Positions 47,042 to 57,949 of a DNA stretch of 64,000 nt are shown here, piece by piece. Position 1 is the first letter of the stretch; each line of letters opens with the position of its first letter. The stretch is taken from NCBI GenBank assembly GCA_024663395.1, contig JANFAH010000050.1, positions 310,001 through 374,000 of the forward strand, written 5' to 3'. Under the pieces are notes generated by a model that saw only the letters and a program-made list of their open reading frames with translations, ran no database searches and was not told the origin of the DNA. This DNA is from Pisolithus tinctorius (Eukaryota > Basidiomycota > Agaricomycetes > Boletales > Pisolithaceae). Position numbers and translations under genes: made by a program.

Positions 47042-47493
47042 CATCAGGAAAATAACACTTTACTATTTTTGACTTTTTGTGACTATTGTGGCTTTTTGGG
47101 AAGGAATCTACTATCATTACCCATGGCCTGCAGGCATGGTTGCACTGTTCTCACTGATTTTGGTCTTGTTCAAACCACCTAATTCATAGCTTTCAGTGGA
47201 TACCACATACATTCAAATTGATGGAGGTTCCAAAGAGATGTTGTGATTTTTCTCTCGGACAGTGTGCATCACACCAATGGCTCAATATCTCTGAATTTTC
47301 AGACATTTTCTAGTCTTCTTGGCTTAGATATATCATTACTTAGTTGTCTCAATAGATTCTGTTCTCTTTTCATTCTTCAAATGCTGTATATGGCCAAAAA
47401 AAAATACAGATAGTAGATTCCTTCCCAAAGAGTCCCAAATAGTCACAATAGTCACAAAAAAGTCAAAAATAGTAATGTGTTAATTTCCTGATG
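47042..47493. mobile_element. MITE-like element with 70-bp inverted ends
   Basis: The left end CATCAGGAAAATAACACTTT runs on to GGAAGGAATCTACTATC (47113). The right end mirrors it from GATAGTAGATTCCTTCC (47411) to TTTCCTGATG. About 450 bp, non-coding, target duplication not clear. The internal part includes AGTCACAATAGTCACAAAAA repeats at the ends. Confidence 0.6.
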
Positions 47494-47505
47494 TTGTCTC
47501 AAGTA

Positions 47506-49080
47506 CAGTGGCTCACAAAATTGTCCCAATGTTTGCATGTTTTTCATTAATCATGGTGTTGCAAGTGAACTATCATTATTGAGTCCAAGGTGTTGGTGGA
47601 TGGATCAAAGCAGCTGGTCATGGCTCTCTGATGAGCCATATTACATAATATTTGAATAGAAACTGATGACAGAATACCCAAATGAAAATGAGAGCTCATT
47701 GGGACAATTATGTAACTTTGTGATATACTGGGGATGTAGTCCTTGGGAACACATATAAAACATGGTGAGATGCTCATCAATGCTTACATAATGTATTGCA
47801 TGGCCTACTGAATGATTTGTTAACAAACAAACAATGCCAAACAGTGATTTTGCACCACTAAGCCTCCTTACTGTAACACAAGTCAAGAAACCACCATTCT
47901 GGCTCATCAGGGACATTCTCTCAGGGCAACTCAGCAAATGCTGGTGTACACTATAGTATAATCAATAGAATATGCTATCAGCACCATTGGTCTCTTCAGA
48001 AACCTGCTGGCAGTCATCTCCTGCACTGTTTCCCCACTAATGCCCCATGTGTCCTGGAACTAATCAGTACTGTGAGAGCTGAGAATGATGTGGAGGTCCA
48101 TTCTGGCATTCATCCTATCATAAACAAACCAATCACCCACTGACTACTACATCACAGCTCAAGAAAAGCCTGCCCAAAGGCTCAGGTGTAGCACAACCCT
48201 CCTGGGTACTCCCAGTATCATGGGAGGGTTGGCCAGACTGTACTCTGAGCTGAACTGGGGATCACTGGCAAGGAGTTATTTGGTCATACAAGACTAAAGG
48301 AGATATCCAGTGCCAGGTAGAAGGCCAGGAATGTGCAACCTGGTAGCTCAGTAGCATATCCCTCCTGTGGTACCTGGAGTGAGAGAGGGTTTAGCTTCAG
48401 CCTGACCTCCATACCAGTTTCCCCTTCACAGAAATGCATTAGTTAATGGGTGATTGGTTTGTTTATGATAGGATGAATGCCAGAATGGACCTCCACATCA
48501 TTCTCAGCTCTCACAGCACTGATTAGTTCCAGGACACACAGGGCATTGGTGGGGAAACAGTGCAGGAGATGACTGCCAGCAGGTTTCTGAAGAGACCAAT
48601 GGTGCTGATAGCATATTCTATTGATTATACTATAGTTTACACCAGCATTTGCTGAGTTGCCCTGAGAGAATGTCCCTGATGAGCCAGAATGGTGATTTCT
48701 TGACTTGTGTTACAGCAAGGAGGCTTAGTGGTGCAAAATCACTGTTTGGCATTGTTTGTTTGTTAACAAATCATTCAGTAGGCCATGCAATACATTATGT
48801 AAGCATTGATGAGCATCTCACCATGTTTTATATGTGTTCCCAAGGACTACATCCCCAGTATATCACAAAGTTACATAATTGTCCCAATGAGCTCTCATTT
48901 TCATTTGGGTATTCTGTCATCAGTTTCTATTCAAATATTATGTAATATGGCTCATCAGAGAGCCATGACCAGCTGCTTTGATCCATCCACCAACACCTTG
49001 GACTCAATAATGATAGTTCACTTGCAACACCATGATTAATGAAAAACATGCAAACATTGGGACAATTTTGTGAGCCACTG
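47506..49080. mobile_element. Tc1/mariner-like fold-back element (copy 2)
   Basis: 1575 bp. Ends CAGTGGCTCACAAAATTGTC and its complement, flanked by TA (47504-47505, 49081-49082). Position sum 96586; arms to about 48180 and 48400. A 98-residue frame occurs in both arms (47641-47937 minus, 48649-48945 plus) with two differences. The word series F-x-I-V-x-x-LTNH in it matches the minus-strand frame in copy 1 (FVIVYMLTNH against FGIVCLLTNH). Loop sequence GGTAGCTCAGTAGCATATCC also matches copy 1. Related but diverged members of one family. Confidence 0.8.
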
Positions 49081-49082
49081 TA

Positions 49083-49423
49083 TGACCATTTGATCATGAT
49101 TCTCCCCAGAAGACCCAGAGGGCAGATGTAACAACCTGCACTCCTGTGGATATGACAACAGAACCAAGTACAATATGTCAGCCTTGACACTGCCTCTTTA
49201 GTATGGTCCTTTGTGTATGTAGGTATATAAAGACTCCTGTAGTAGGTAGGAGAAGGCAGTTTTATCAAGAGACCCTTGGCCAGTTCCAACAAATGACACT
49301 TGAGACCTTTCAACAGAAACTCTTTTACCAGTGTGACCAAGTCTTGTGACTGTCACAGCTTGTCAACTCCATCAAGTCCAACCACTGTCCCCTCCACTGA
49401 TTCTGAACTCAACTTTCACGTGC
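49083..49423. other. No gene seen
   Basis: This spacer lies between the fold-back and the hAT element. CpG reappears only at its right end (TTTCACGTGCTCCTTAC), next to the hAT target site. Confidence 0.4.
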
Positions 49424-49431
49424 TCCTTACT

Positions 49432-52400
49432 AGGGTACAGTGAAGCAGGGGGGTGTAAATTAGCACGTGCAAATTAACAGCTGTTAATGTGGTTAATTTG
49501 CATGTTAAATAGCACAGGGCTGAATGGACCATGTTAATTAGGGTGAAATAGGTAGCTGCCTGTCTGAAGGTCCAACAGCTGTCAACTTATGAAGTATTAT
49601 GCTACATTAATATCACCAGACAAAAAAAAGTCATGTACTGTGTTTCTGACACATGGATGACCAGACAAGAGCTAACATTGGTCATCTTCAGCTCTACCTT
49701 GCAAATCTCCCAGCCCCCATTCCACTTGTGGACCCTACAACTGGCACCAGTCAGTATGGCTTTGATGCCTTTTCAGTCTCACCAGACAAGATTGAAGACT
49801 TTGGTGAAGCTGGTGCAGTTAGCTGTCAACTGGAAATTTGTCTAGGACAATGAAACAATAGTCCAATTACCTTCCGAGAGCAGGGTCAGGGGCTTGAAGC
49901 AGTTGCAGATGTGCTCAAGCAGTATATCACACAGCTTGCTTCACATGCAGATCCTGAGGTTATGCTCCTGATAAAATGGCTTGATGACCTTATTTCTGCT
50001 GCTGAAAATACATTTAAATTGACAAACATACCAGTAAGGCATTCAAAATCTGTCAATGGTCATATGGACACCATATTCATATTTTTTACAGCTACCACAG
50101 GGTAACTCAGCACCTACAGGCCCCAGTAAGCATGCCAAAACATCCCAGAAGGCAACAAAACAGGACACAAAGAACTTGGGAGAGACAACTGACCCCAACT
50201 ATGAAGATCTACCTGAAATCAAGGACATGAGGAAAGGTAGTGTCCAGTTGCACCCACTACTGTTGGAGGGGTCTCAGATGTGTAAGAAGATCACATCAGG
50301 GGAATCAGCTGATACAATACTGGTCAGATGTATTGGTAGCAAGGGTTGTGGACAGACATGGGCCATGCCCCAATCCAAGCAGCATATCATGGGCCATCTG
50401 GTGAAGTGTGGCTTTGTTGATGCCAAGTTGCATCAGCATGCCTGTGATCTGCTGGCTAGCCAAGCAATTGGACCTGAAATCAACATTGCTGACATGAAGA
50501 TGGGTAGCCAGGCCAGTCAAGGTGTTGAAGAAGATTCTGAATCAGAAGTTGGGAAGGTAAGAACTGGGAGAAATGGTGGGAAACTAACTGCATTTGTTGG
50601 GGAGGGGAAGAAGCAAGCCAAGGAGAAATGCGATTACCATGTCATGAAATTCATTGTCTGCAGTGGAATTCCACCAACTGTTGTTGATTCTGATGAATGG
50701 AAAGAATTAATGCATGTACTGCATCCCTTTTATCAACCACCTTCATCCTTGACTCTCACCTCCACCTTAATTGTCAACAAAGCAGCAAAAATCAGTATGG
50801 CCATCAACCAGCATCTATCCTCCACTCACAACCTCACCATTACCTTTGATGGTGGTAAAATTACACAAGCCAAAATCACTATACTGTGTCCACATATCAA
50901 CTCCTGACTGACATTCATTCTGCATGGAGTTAGATGATGGATCCCAGTTAGGTCATACAGCACAGTACATCCTTGAAGTACTCAAATGTGTGAGTCATTA
51001 CCTGGTGGGCAGGCTCATGATCAATTTCTTACCCTCTGGCACAGGTTATCATGAAGATTGGACTATATAATTTTTGTGCTGTGTTGTCTGACAACACTGG
51101 CAACACAAAGAAGGCACAGAGACTCCTTTGTGAGAAGTATCCACATATCCTCAACATGCAGGATGCATGTCATTTGCTTAACCTTGCCATGAAGGATATA
51201 TGCATGCTCACTGAATTTGATGACATAAATACATGTTTCTAGTCGCTCCCACCCATAGCAAAGCTGATCATGTCAAAGGTTATAGGTCAAATTCAAGGCA
51301 TTCTTGGATTTATGAGCCACTCAATGTATGTGATGGAACAATTCAACCACATCCATTCTCAGCTAGGACTCTCATGTGGATTGGAGAGTATTGGTGATAC
51401 ACATTTTGGGACTTTATTTTGGGTGGCACTGTCAATTCAACACAATCTCCAGGCATTTCAAACAATTGTAGAAGATCCATCACTTGGGATTGCAATTGGG
51501 GTGGGCAAATTAAGTCAAAAATATACTTAGTTTTACTGATGCCTTTCAATAGTCTTATACAGATCTCTTCATGCCAGGTGGTGCTAAATATCACTTCAAA
51601 CTGGAACTATCAAAACTGTTACAGGTTACTGGTCCATGGGCTAAGGGCACCTGGTCATTGGAGGCAGCACATGTTACTGCTGACCAAGTTTACTACATCT
51701 TCTTGGCAATCATGGCACAACATGAAGAAGATTTTCAGAGGAATGAATACCAACTGAAGACAACCACCATGGAGGATATAAGGCAGATTTCAAATGGATG
51801 CTTTGATGAATTGGTCAACGAGATGCTGCAATCCCATGACATCTATATTACAGCTTTTGTTTGCAACCCAGGTATGCTACACCATTTTGACCTGCCAGTC
51901 TGATCTTACCCATTTGGTCATTGATAGTTTACTGCAATGCTCCAGTATACCAAACCATCAACCCACTTGCAATCCAGCCTATCACTATTTCACAAAAGGA
52001 TGGAATGGCTATATGTCAAGTAAAGCCACCTGTTTCCATGATCTGATGAGCAGGCATTAGTTTACAGCAAATGTTATGGTGAGAATATGGTGATGTATAT
52101 GAGCAATGCAGTGGGTCCTCAGATCCAGCCACAGAGATGAAGATTTGCAATCCTAGCCTTTCCAAGTACACACCAGCACAGGCCTTGGAATGACTTCAGG
52201 ATCAATTCAAAGCATACATTTGTAGCAATGACCCATTTCGTCACAAAATGCACTCACATGAGGGGCCCCTCCACTGGTGGAATGCAGTAGCAAGGGATGA
52301 GTATTCAGATGTTCTCTCTGTAAGTTTAGCCTATGGTGTGGAGTAACTGTGTGAAACTCACTGCCACACCCAGGTTCTCATTTGAAAGATTTTTTCCACT

Positions 52401-53205
52401 GGTCCTGTGTCCATGGCAGATGAGCACACACAGTCTACAATCACCTGGCTAAATTCACCCTACCAGAACCAGCAACAAGTTGGTACACTCCAAGATCACA
52501 TCAAAATCCACCAGTGGAATCATTACAAACCTGCAGTGAGTCAGAGAAATGAGGTTCCACATCCCTAACAGTCTGCTAATCAAGCACCCATTCACAACTT
52601 AGAAACTTCCAGAGGTAGTGTACAAGCCTCTCATCTCCTGGCGTGATATGGAAACTACTATTTTGGGCAAACACAAGGCATTGGCAATGGATGATGTTGA
52701 TGACCTTCTGCCATCTGGTAACACACCACTGGGCCCAGTGTTGCCATCCAGTTCCGAAATTGGCCTGAGTTCTGATGAACCTGAGTGGCTGGATGGTCCT
52801 TGTGGCCTCCCCACTGCATTTTACAGTACTGTGGCACAGTCTTTCACACTTTTGGGCTGTGACAAGATTGATTTGTGAGCACCATACCTCCATGAGATTT
52901 TCAATCCAGCCACTAAGCCATCACAGCAACAACCTCTCTCTACTGCTCCAAAAGTGTCAACTGGTGCTGTAGGCACCAATCCTGAGAGTACTGCCTGGGA
53001 GGAATGGCCATAGATACACTGTGTTATTGTAGACTGGTGCTATTTGATGCTTTTTCACCATTTTAACACCATTTTCACTGTTAATTAATGTTAATTAATG
53101 CCTTGGAAAATTAGCACTAATTCACAAGTGTGAATTTGAGGTGTCAAAAAGCCATTGCTAATTAACCAGTGAATTTCGGGTGACAACTTATTTCACCATA
53201 CCCTA
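49432..53205 (+). mobile_element. hAT transposon, 8-bp target duplication CTCCTTAC
   Basis: 3774 bp. The left end TAGGGTACAGTGAA and right end TTCACCATACCCTA match at 12 of 14 positions as inverted repeats. CTCCTTAC occurs at 49424-49431 and 53206-53213. Subterminal TTAATTA-type words cluster within 120 bp of both ends (GTTAATTAATGTTAATTAAT near 53082), as expected for transposase binding in hAT elements. It carries a decayed transposase. Confidence 0.92.
49653..52880 (+). pseudogene. hAT transposase, decayed
   Basis: Blocks in order: IGHLQLYLANLPAP; KWLDDLISAAENTFKL; a BED-like zinc finger (VRCIGSKGCGQTW...HIMGHLVKC, about 50320-50415); YHVMKFIVCSGIPPTVVDSD. Then TITFDGGKI (first catalytic Asp, about 50850), VLSDNTGNTKKAQRLL (second Asp, about 51090), DACHLLNLAMKDICML, ESIGDTHFGTLFWVALSIQ, GTWSLEAAHVTADQVYYIFL and YITAFVCNPG. 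The C-terminal dimerisation segment is FKAYICSNDPF...EGPLHWWNAVARDEYSDVLS (52200-52320), and after an intron come EHTQSTITWLNSPYQNQQQV. At least five introns; stops and frame changes near 50910 and 51240. CpG-depleted. No activity expected. Confidence 0.8.
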
Positions 53206-53239
53206 CTCCTTACCCCAAAGCTTTACATGCAGATATCCA

Positions 53240-53430
53240 CCTTCGCCAGGTCCCTCGGGTTACGGTGATGTTATCAAGCTTAATTCATGCATCGTTCAGA
53301 ATTTGCGAACACCTGTCATGCAAGAACCGACTCCCCATCTCCCCCCACATTTAGTGGCACCTGACACACAAAAGATGTTTAGATAAATAGCAGAACAAAC
53401 CACATCTTCCAAAGAGTTCTAGACGATGCA
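53240..53430. repeat. Flanking repeat, copy 1
   Basis: GGCTTAATTCATG-type sequence (AAGCTTAATTCATGCATCGT), then TTCAGAATTTGCGAACAC and CCCCATCTCCCC, matches 59840-60005 in the same order and orientation at roughly 75-80 percent by eye. It lies just downstream of the HET gene stop. Confidence 0.6.
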
Positions 53431-53657
53431 TTGTTAGGATTGTTGTAGAGTACGTATTAGACGAGTATATCGTGTCAGTACGTTGGCCGATCATGCGTAT
53501 CTACATATAAACAACAGATATGAGAATGTCCGGAGGGGTGTGATGAGGACGATGGGCAAAGACCACGAAAACAGCACGAAGATACGAACACAAAAAATGA
53601 CGGCTAAAGAAAGAGAGACAGACCAGCCTTAACGACTAGCAGTCTCCCAGACACACA

Positions 53658-56600
53658 TCAAAGAATTGCTAACCTCCCCACCCGAATGCTCGTGGGGATG
53701 TTGGTTCCAAGTCCCGAAACGACAATCTCTTTCTCTGCGGCAACCCTCCCGTACTCTCTTTTCCGCCGCTGTACGAGCAGCAACGCGCTGAATGGCTGTC
53801 CGAGGCGAGCAATCACTTGCAGTGCTCGGGTATAGCCGTCAACTTCAGGAATGGGGGCAGCATGTAACGGTGAAGGCGGGGTAACACCGTCCGATTCAGC
53901 GTCGTAGTCTGAATCGCAGTTAGAGTTAGTATCAACATCCAGGTCATCTCCCCAGGCAACCACACTATCGGGACCTCGGATATGATCAATCCACGGATGC
54001 ACGAAGACCAATTTCTTCGGTTCCTTGAGGGGGAGATCGTCTGCGGTCGTGAACTCCACATCTCCAAGCTCTGATACCCTGGCACTATATAACTTCTCGT
54101 TGTCTCGACGTAGCCCCTGAATACTAAGTACAGGAAAGACGATGCACGGAAGGCGTAGACGTCGGTTGCGAAAATCCGGGGGATCAAGATCATTGAGCCG
54201 ATTGTAGATGCTTAGGACAACTTCCCGGGGCAACTTGACGCGCAATTCTGCGATGCGTGTTTCCATTTCTTTCTCTGCGAGTGATGGAGGGCTGTGAGGA
54301 ATTTGGCTATAAACGGAAATGGAAGCTGGGAGACAGCTGTTGTATGATGACGATTTCCCTGACCATGCAAGCACGGTAACCTCGCCACTGCGAGCCACGA
54401 TCTCTTCCAGGAGATGTCCGAGAGCGTCGGATCGTTCGCCATAGTGGGGCCTGATATCGGACTTGAATATGCCGATGAGCGAGTATGCAACGTCTTCCTC
54501 CCTTGTCGCATTGCGTGTAGAAGCGAGACGAAGTTTTTCGCGAACCCCAAGATCGTCTGGAGAGAACGTAACGATGGTTCCCTGGGGAATCTTGATGGCA
54601 TCTGCTAGTTCTTGCATAATCACTGGAGATTGTTTGTGGTTCTCGATATTATCGCCGAGGTATAGTTTCCAGTTGGAATCATAGAAAAAGAGGACTTTTG
54701 GTGAGAGGAGTTCTTGCAACGTCCAAGCTCGCTTCATCCAAATGCTATGTGCAAGGTCCCCTGGCTTGGACGGATGGGCTACATCGGCAAGGTATACAAG
54801 CGTGACCGCCGAATTCGCATACCATTTGTACATCAAAGTAAGAGATTCGGATAAGGTGACGGTAGCGCTCTGGGACTTGTCGATGCAACACGTATCCGAC
54901 CAGGCCCAATTGTAACCAAGCCTGCGCGTTTCCTGGCAAAAATCGGACAACTTCTTATTCAGACGCGTTTTGGGAAGGCCCCACACGGGGTTGACTTCGT
55001 TGACGTCCTGGAGCGGAAGGTGCCACACGGATTTGACTTTGTTGATGTCCTGGAACGATGGCTCCTCCCCCTGCCATGCATGCGAGAGCATGACGTATCC
55101 GAAAAACCTTTTAACCACAGGTCGGATCCGCCTTCTGTCCACTTCTTTTGTCATGGATGACACAAGTTCTTTGAACCTCGGATCAGCCTTGAATATACGC
55201 ATCCGCTCAATCTCGTCACAAAGGCGACCAGTAGTAACATCAATGACGACGAAGGGACAACAGATCTCGCGGACGATGGAATCGATAGCGGCAATCGTGT
55301 CGGATGGTGAAATGTAATTCTTACGGAGTTCTATGAAACTGTTATTTGGGACATTGGCTTCATATGGGAGATACATACGGATGGTTTCAGGGTCATGAGA
55401 TTGTTCGATGCTGTGTAGCATATAGTTGAAAGCCTCAATTGCCTCGTCATACTTCTTCGCGCCATGAAGCGCCACATGCTTGGCCTCATAGCCCCAAGGA
55501 CTGGAGGGATCCACTTGCACCGCCTATACAGCAGTTGGAGGGGACAACTTATACAAGAAAGATATCATGCATACCTCGTTCGCATCCTGTAGTGCTTTCT
55601 CCCACACCCCTTTTGCAGCTCGAGCTTTGCTTCGCTTGACGAGCAGACTCGCGGGACTCGGAGGACTGAGGGACAATGCAGAAGAGTACTGTGCGATAGC
55701 CTCGTTGTGTTTTGAAGATCCAAAAGCATCGTCACCAGCATGCTCGAGCGTCGCAACACACTTTTTGGTGAAGTCTGATGACAGACATGAGTGTGAAGGT
55801 CAACTAGGCATTACAAGACATACCTGTGATCCAGCCTGCAATTGGGTTTCTCTCCCTGTCTACTGTCCGGATGATATTGAGGAGGATCTCCGTGGCTTCG
55901 GCTGTACGTCCTTCTGCATAGAGGGTCTCACATAGACATTGCTGAGCAGTGATAGTCAGTCCGTTGAAACTCCACCCAAATATCTTCATGAGGGGTTGCA
56001 TTAATAGGCAATACTAGTAACAGTAGAGGACCTACGAGCGAGATCGTCACAAGCGGAGGACATCTTCTGTCCTTAGGGGCCAAGCTCTTCCCATGCTCGA
56101 TCAATGATAACGCACGTGCATAACTCCCCTTCTTCATGTACATCACTCCAAGCACCTGCACGATGAATCAGCAGTGATACTTTTATATGTGCATCACGCG
56201 AGGCACGTGCCTGGGTATAAAGGTAGGAGGAGCTATCGTCGTTGTCCTCGTCTGCTATTGCAGCAAGGTGCTCCGCGCGCATCACCCCCTCTTCTTGATT
56301 TCCAGATTCAAATACAAGGATCGACTGAGCGGAACAAAGATTAGTGGTAAAAATGATGCAGATCACCTCGTGCACCTTCAGTAGTAAGAGAATTCTATGG
56401 TCGTGCAGCTCACAATCATGAAACGCAAGGTCAAAGGTGCAAAGCGCGCCCTCCCGATCGCCCTGCGCAAGTAGAGCAACCGCCATCGCGGTATGACCGA
56501 TAGGTGATCGCTGAACACGGAGGGACTCGAGGTGCATGTGAGCAACCGTACACAAGCAATGGTGAGGAAGCGGGCTCACCTCCTTGACATCCTCTATCGC

Positions 56601-57729
56601 AGATGCCAAATATTTCAATCGTGTTCGTATGAGTGCGCGGTTCGCTAGCATGTGGTGGTTAGGACTAGAAGCGCGCGCAATTTCCCCTGACAGAAGCATT
56701 TCGGTTTGTGTTGGATCGTCCTGCATCCACGACTCGAAGGCCTCGTCATTCACTTCTACGAGTGGAAACTGGGGTTGGCGGCGGAATAAACCGTTACGAC
56801 GGGCACAAGAATAGCATGATGATTGTTAGCGAAGCGCGCTTCATGAGTGGATGTACACCTACCGCATGGTCGAAATAGCTAAGGGGAAGGACATCTCTGA
56901 GATCGTGAATTGTAATATTCTTGCCATTTCCACATGCGAGATACCGCCCGCTTGGTGAGAGAGCAACCCACCTGACCTCTGTGGTGTGAGAGATAATGCT
57001 ACCGATCTGCTCGTGGGACACACAATCCCATAGCGAAACTAGTGAACCGGCGGCACACGCGATGAATCTGCCGTTGGATGCGATAGATACCCGAGATTGG
57101 TTTTCACAGATCGACCATTCTGAAGATGAGGAGCTGGAAAGGTCGAAACAGGTAATTTTGCCTTCGTTCGCAACGAACAGTTGCTGGCCATCAGACGACC
57201 AAGCCGACGGTGCGCCGAACCAATCGCTGGCGCAACCGCTTTGACCTGAATCGAACAAGATATTGCCATCGACGGTGCTGTAGACACGGAAACCGTTTAC
57301 CCTTGAGACGGTAGCCAGCCGAGAGCCGTCCGGAGAGAACTTGACAGCAGCAACGTAATCGTGTGGGAGGGAAGGGAGGAGTTTGTCACCTGAAGGGAAG
57401 CTAAATATTCGGGCGTAGACGCCGTCCGCAGTGGCAAGTTTAGTACCGTCACTCGAGATATCGACCCCCATTACAATGTTCTTGTGTCCTGCGAACTCGT
57501 GCACTTTTTCATGAGTGGCTGCATTCCAGAGGATCGCCTTGTGACTGTTGTCTCCAGTCACGATCCACCGGCCATCCTGGGAAACGACAACGGAGCAGAC
57601 CCAGTCACTTGCTTTCATGGTTGGACCCTGTTGCTGTCCGTCTTCAATCTTCCATCGTCGAACTTCGCCGTTCGAACATCCTCCGACAACCTGACCTTTG
57701 CCCGCAAAGGCGACTGCACATACCCCATT
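53658..57729 (-). CDS. WD40-TPR-HET domain protein
   Basis: Minus-strand multi-exon gene. Clear exons: 56863-57729, 56580-56768, 56376-56525, 56211-56324, 56036-56155, 55824-55983, 55575-55774 and 53658-55523. Introns are 49-94 bp; that at 56156-56210 appears to use a GC donor. The first exon here has about six WD40 blades (GGCSNGEVRRWK, VTGDNSHKAILWNA, LATADGVYARIFS, FIACAAGSLVSLWD, YLACGNGKNITIHD). Middle exons are TPR-like (YARALSLIEHGKS, HNEAIAQYSSALSLSP, EKALQDANEAVQVDPSSPWG, KKYDEAIEAF). The last exon holds the HET domain: YVMLSHAWQG, WAWSDTCCIDKSQS, YKWYANSAVTLVYLADV, WMKRAWTLQELLSPKVLFFY, REEDVAYSLIGIF. HET domains trigger incompatibility cell death; WD40/TPR parts probably sense a partner. 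The true start lies upstream of 57729 (to about 57945) and was not resolved. All listed joins keep frame; looks intact. Confidence 0.85.
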
Positions 57730-57949
57730 CTGAGATCCGATTTCGATCCGTTTCGCATCTTAACCGCCATAGCGAACTGTCAGTGGGGCCACCTCAACCT
57801 CTCCTACTGCTGGTACGCACCCATTGCCATCGCTAACAATACCGCTGACACAGTTTGTGCTGAAGTTTAGAGGGGAGAAGAACGATGCATCGTACACTTA
57901 CCAAATATATGGCCTGCATGTTCCTTAAGCTATCGATTTGGTAGGATCA

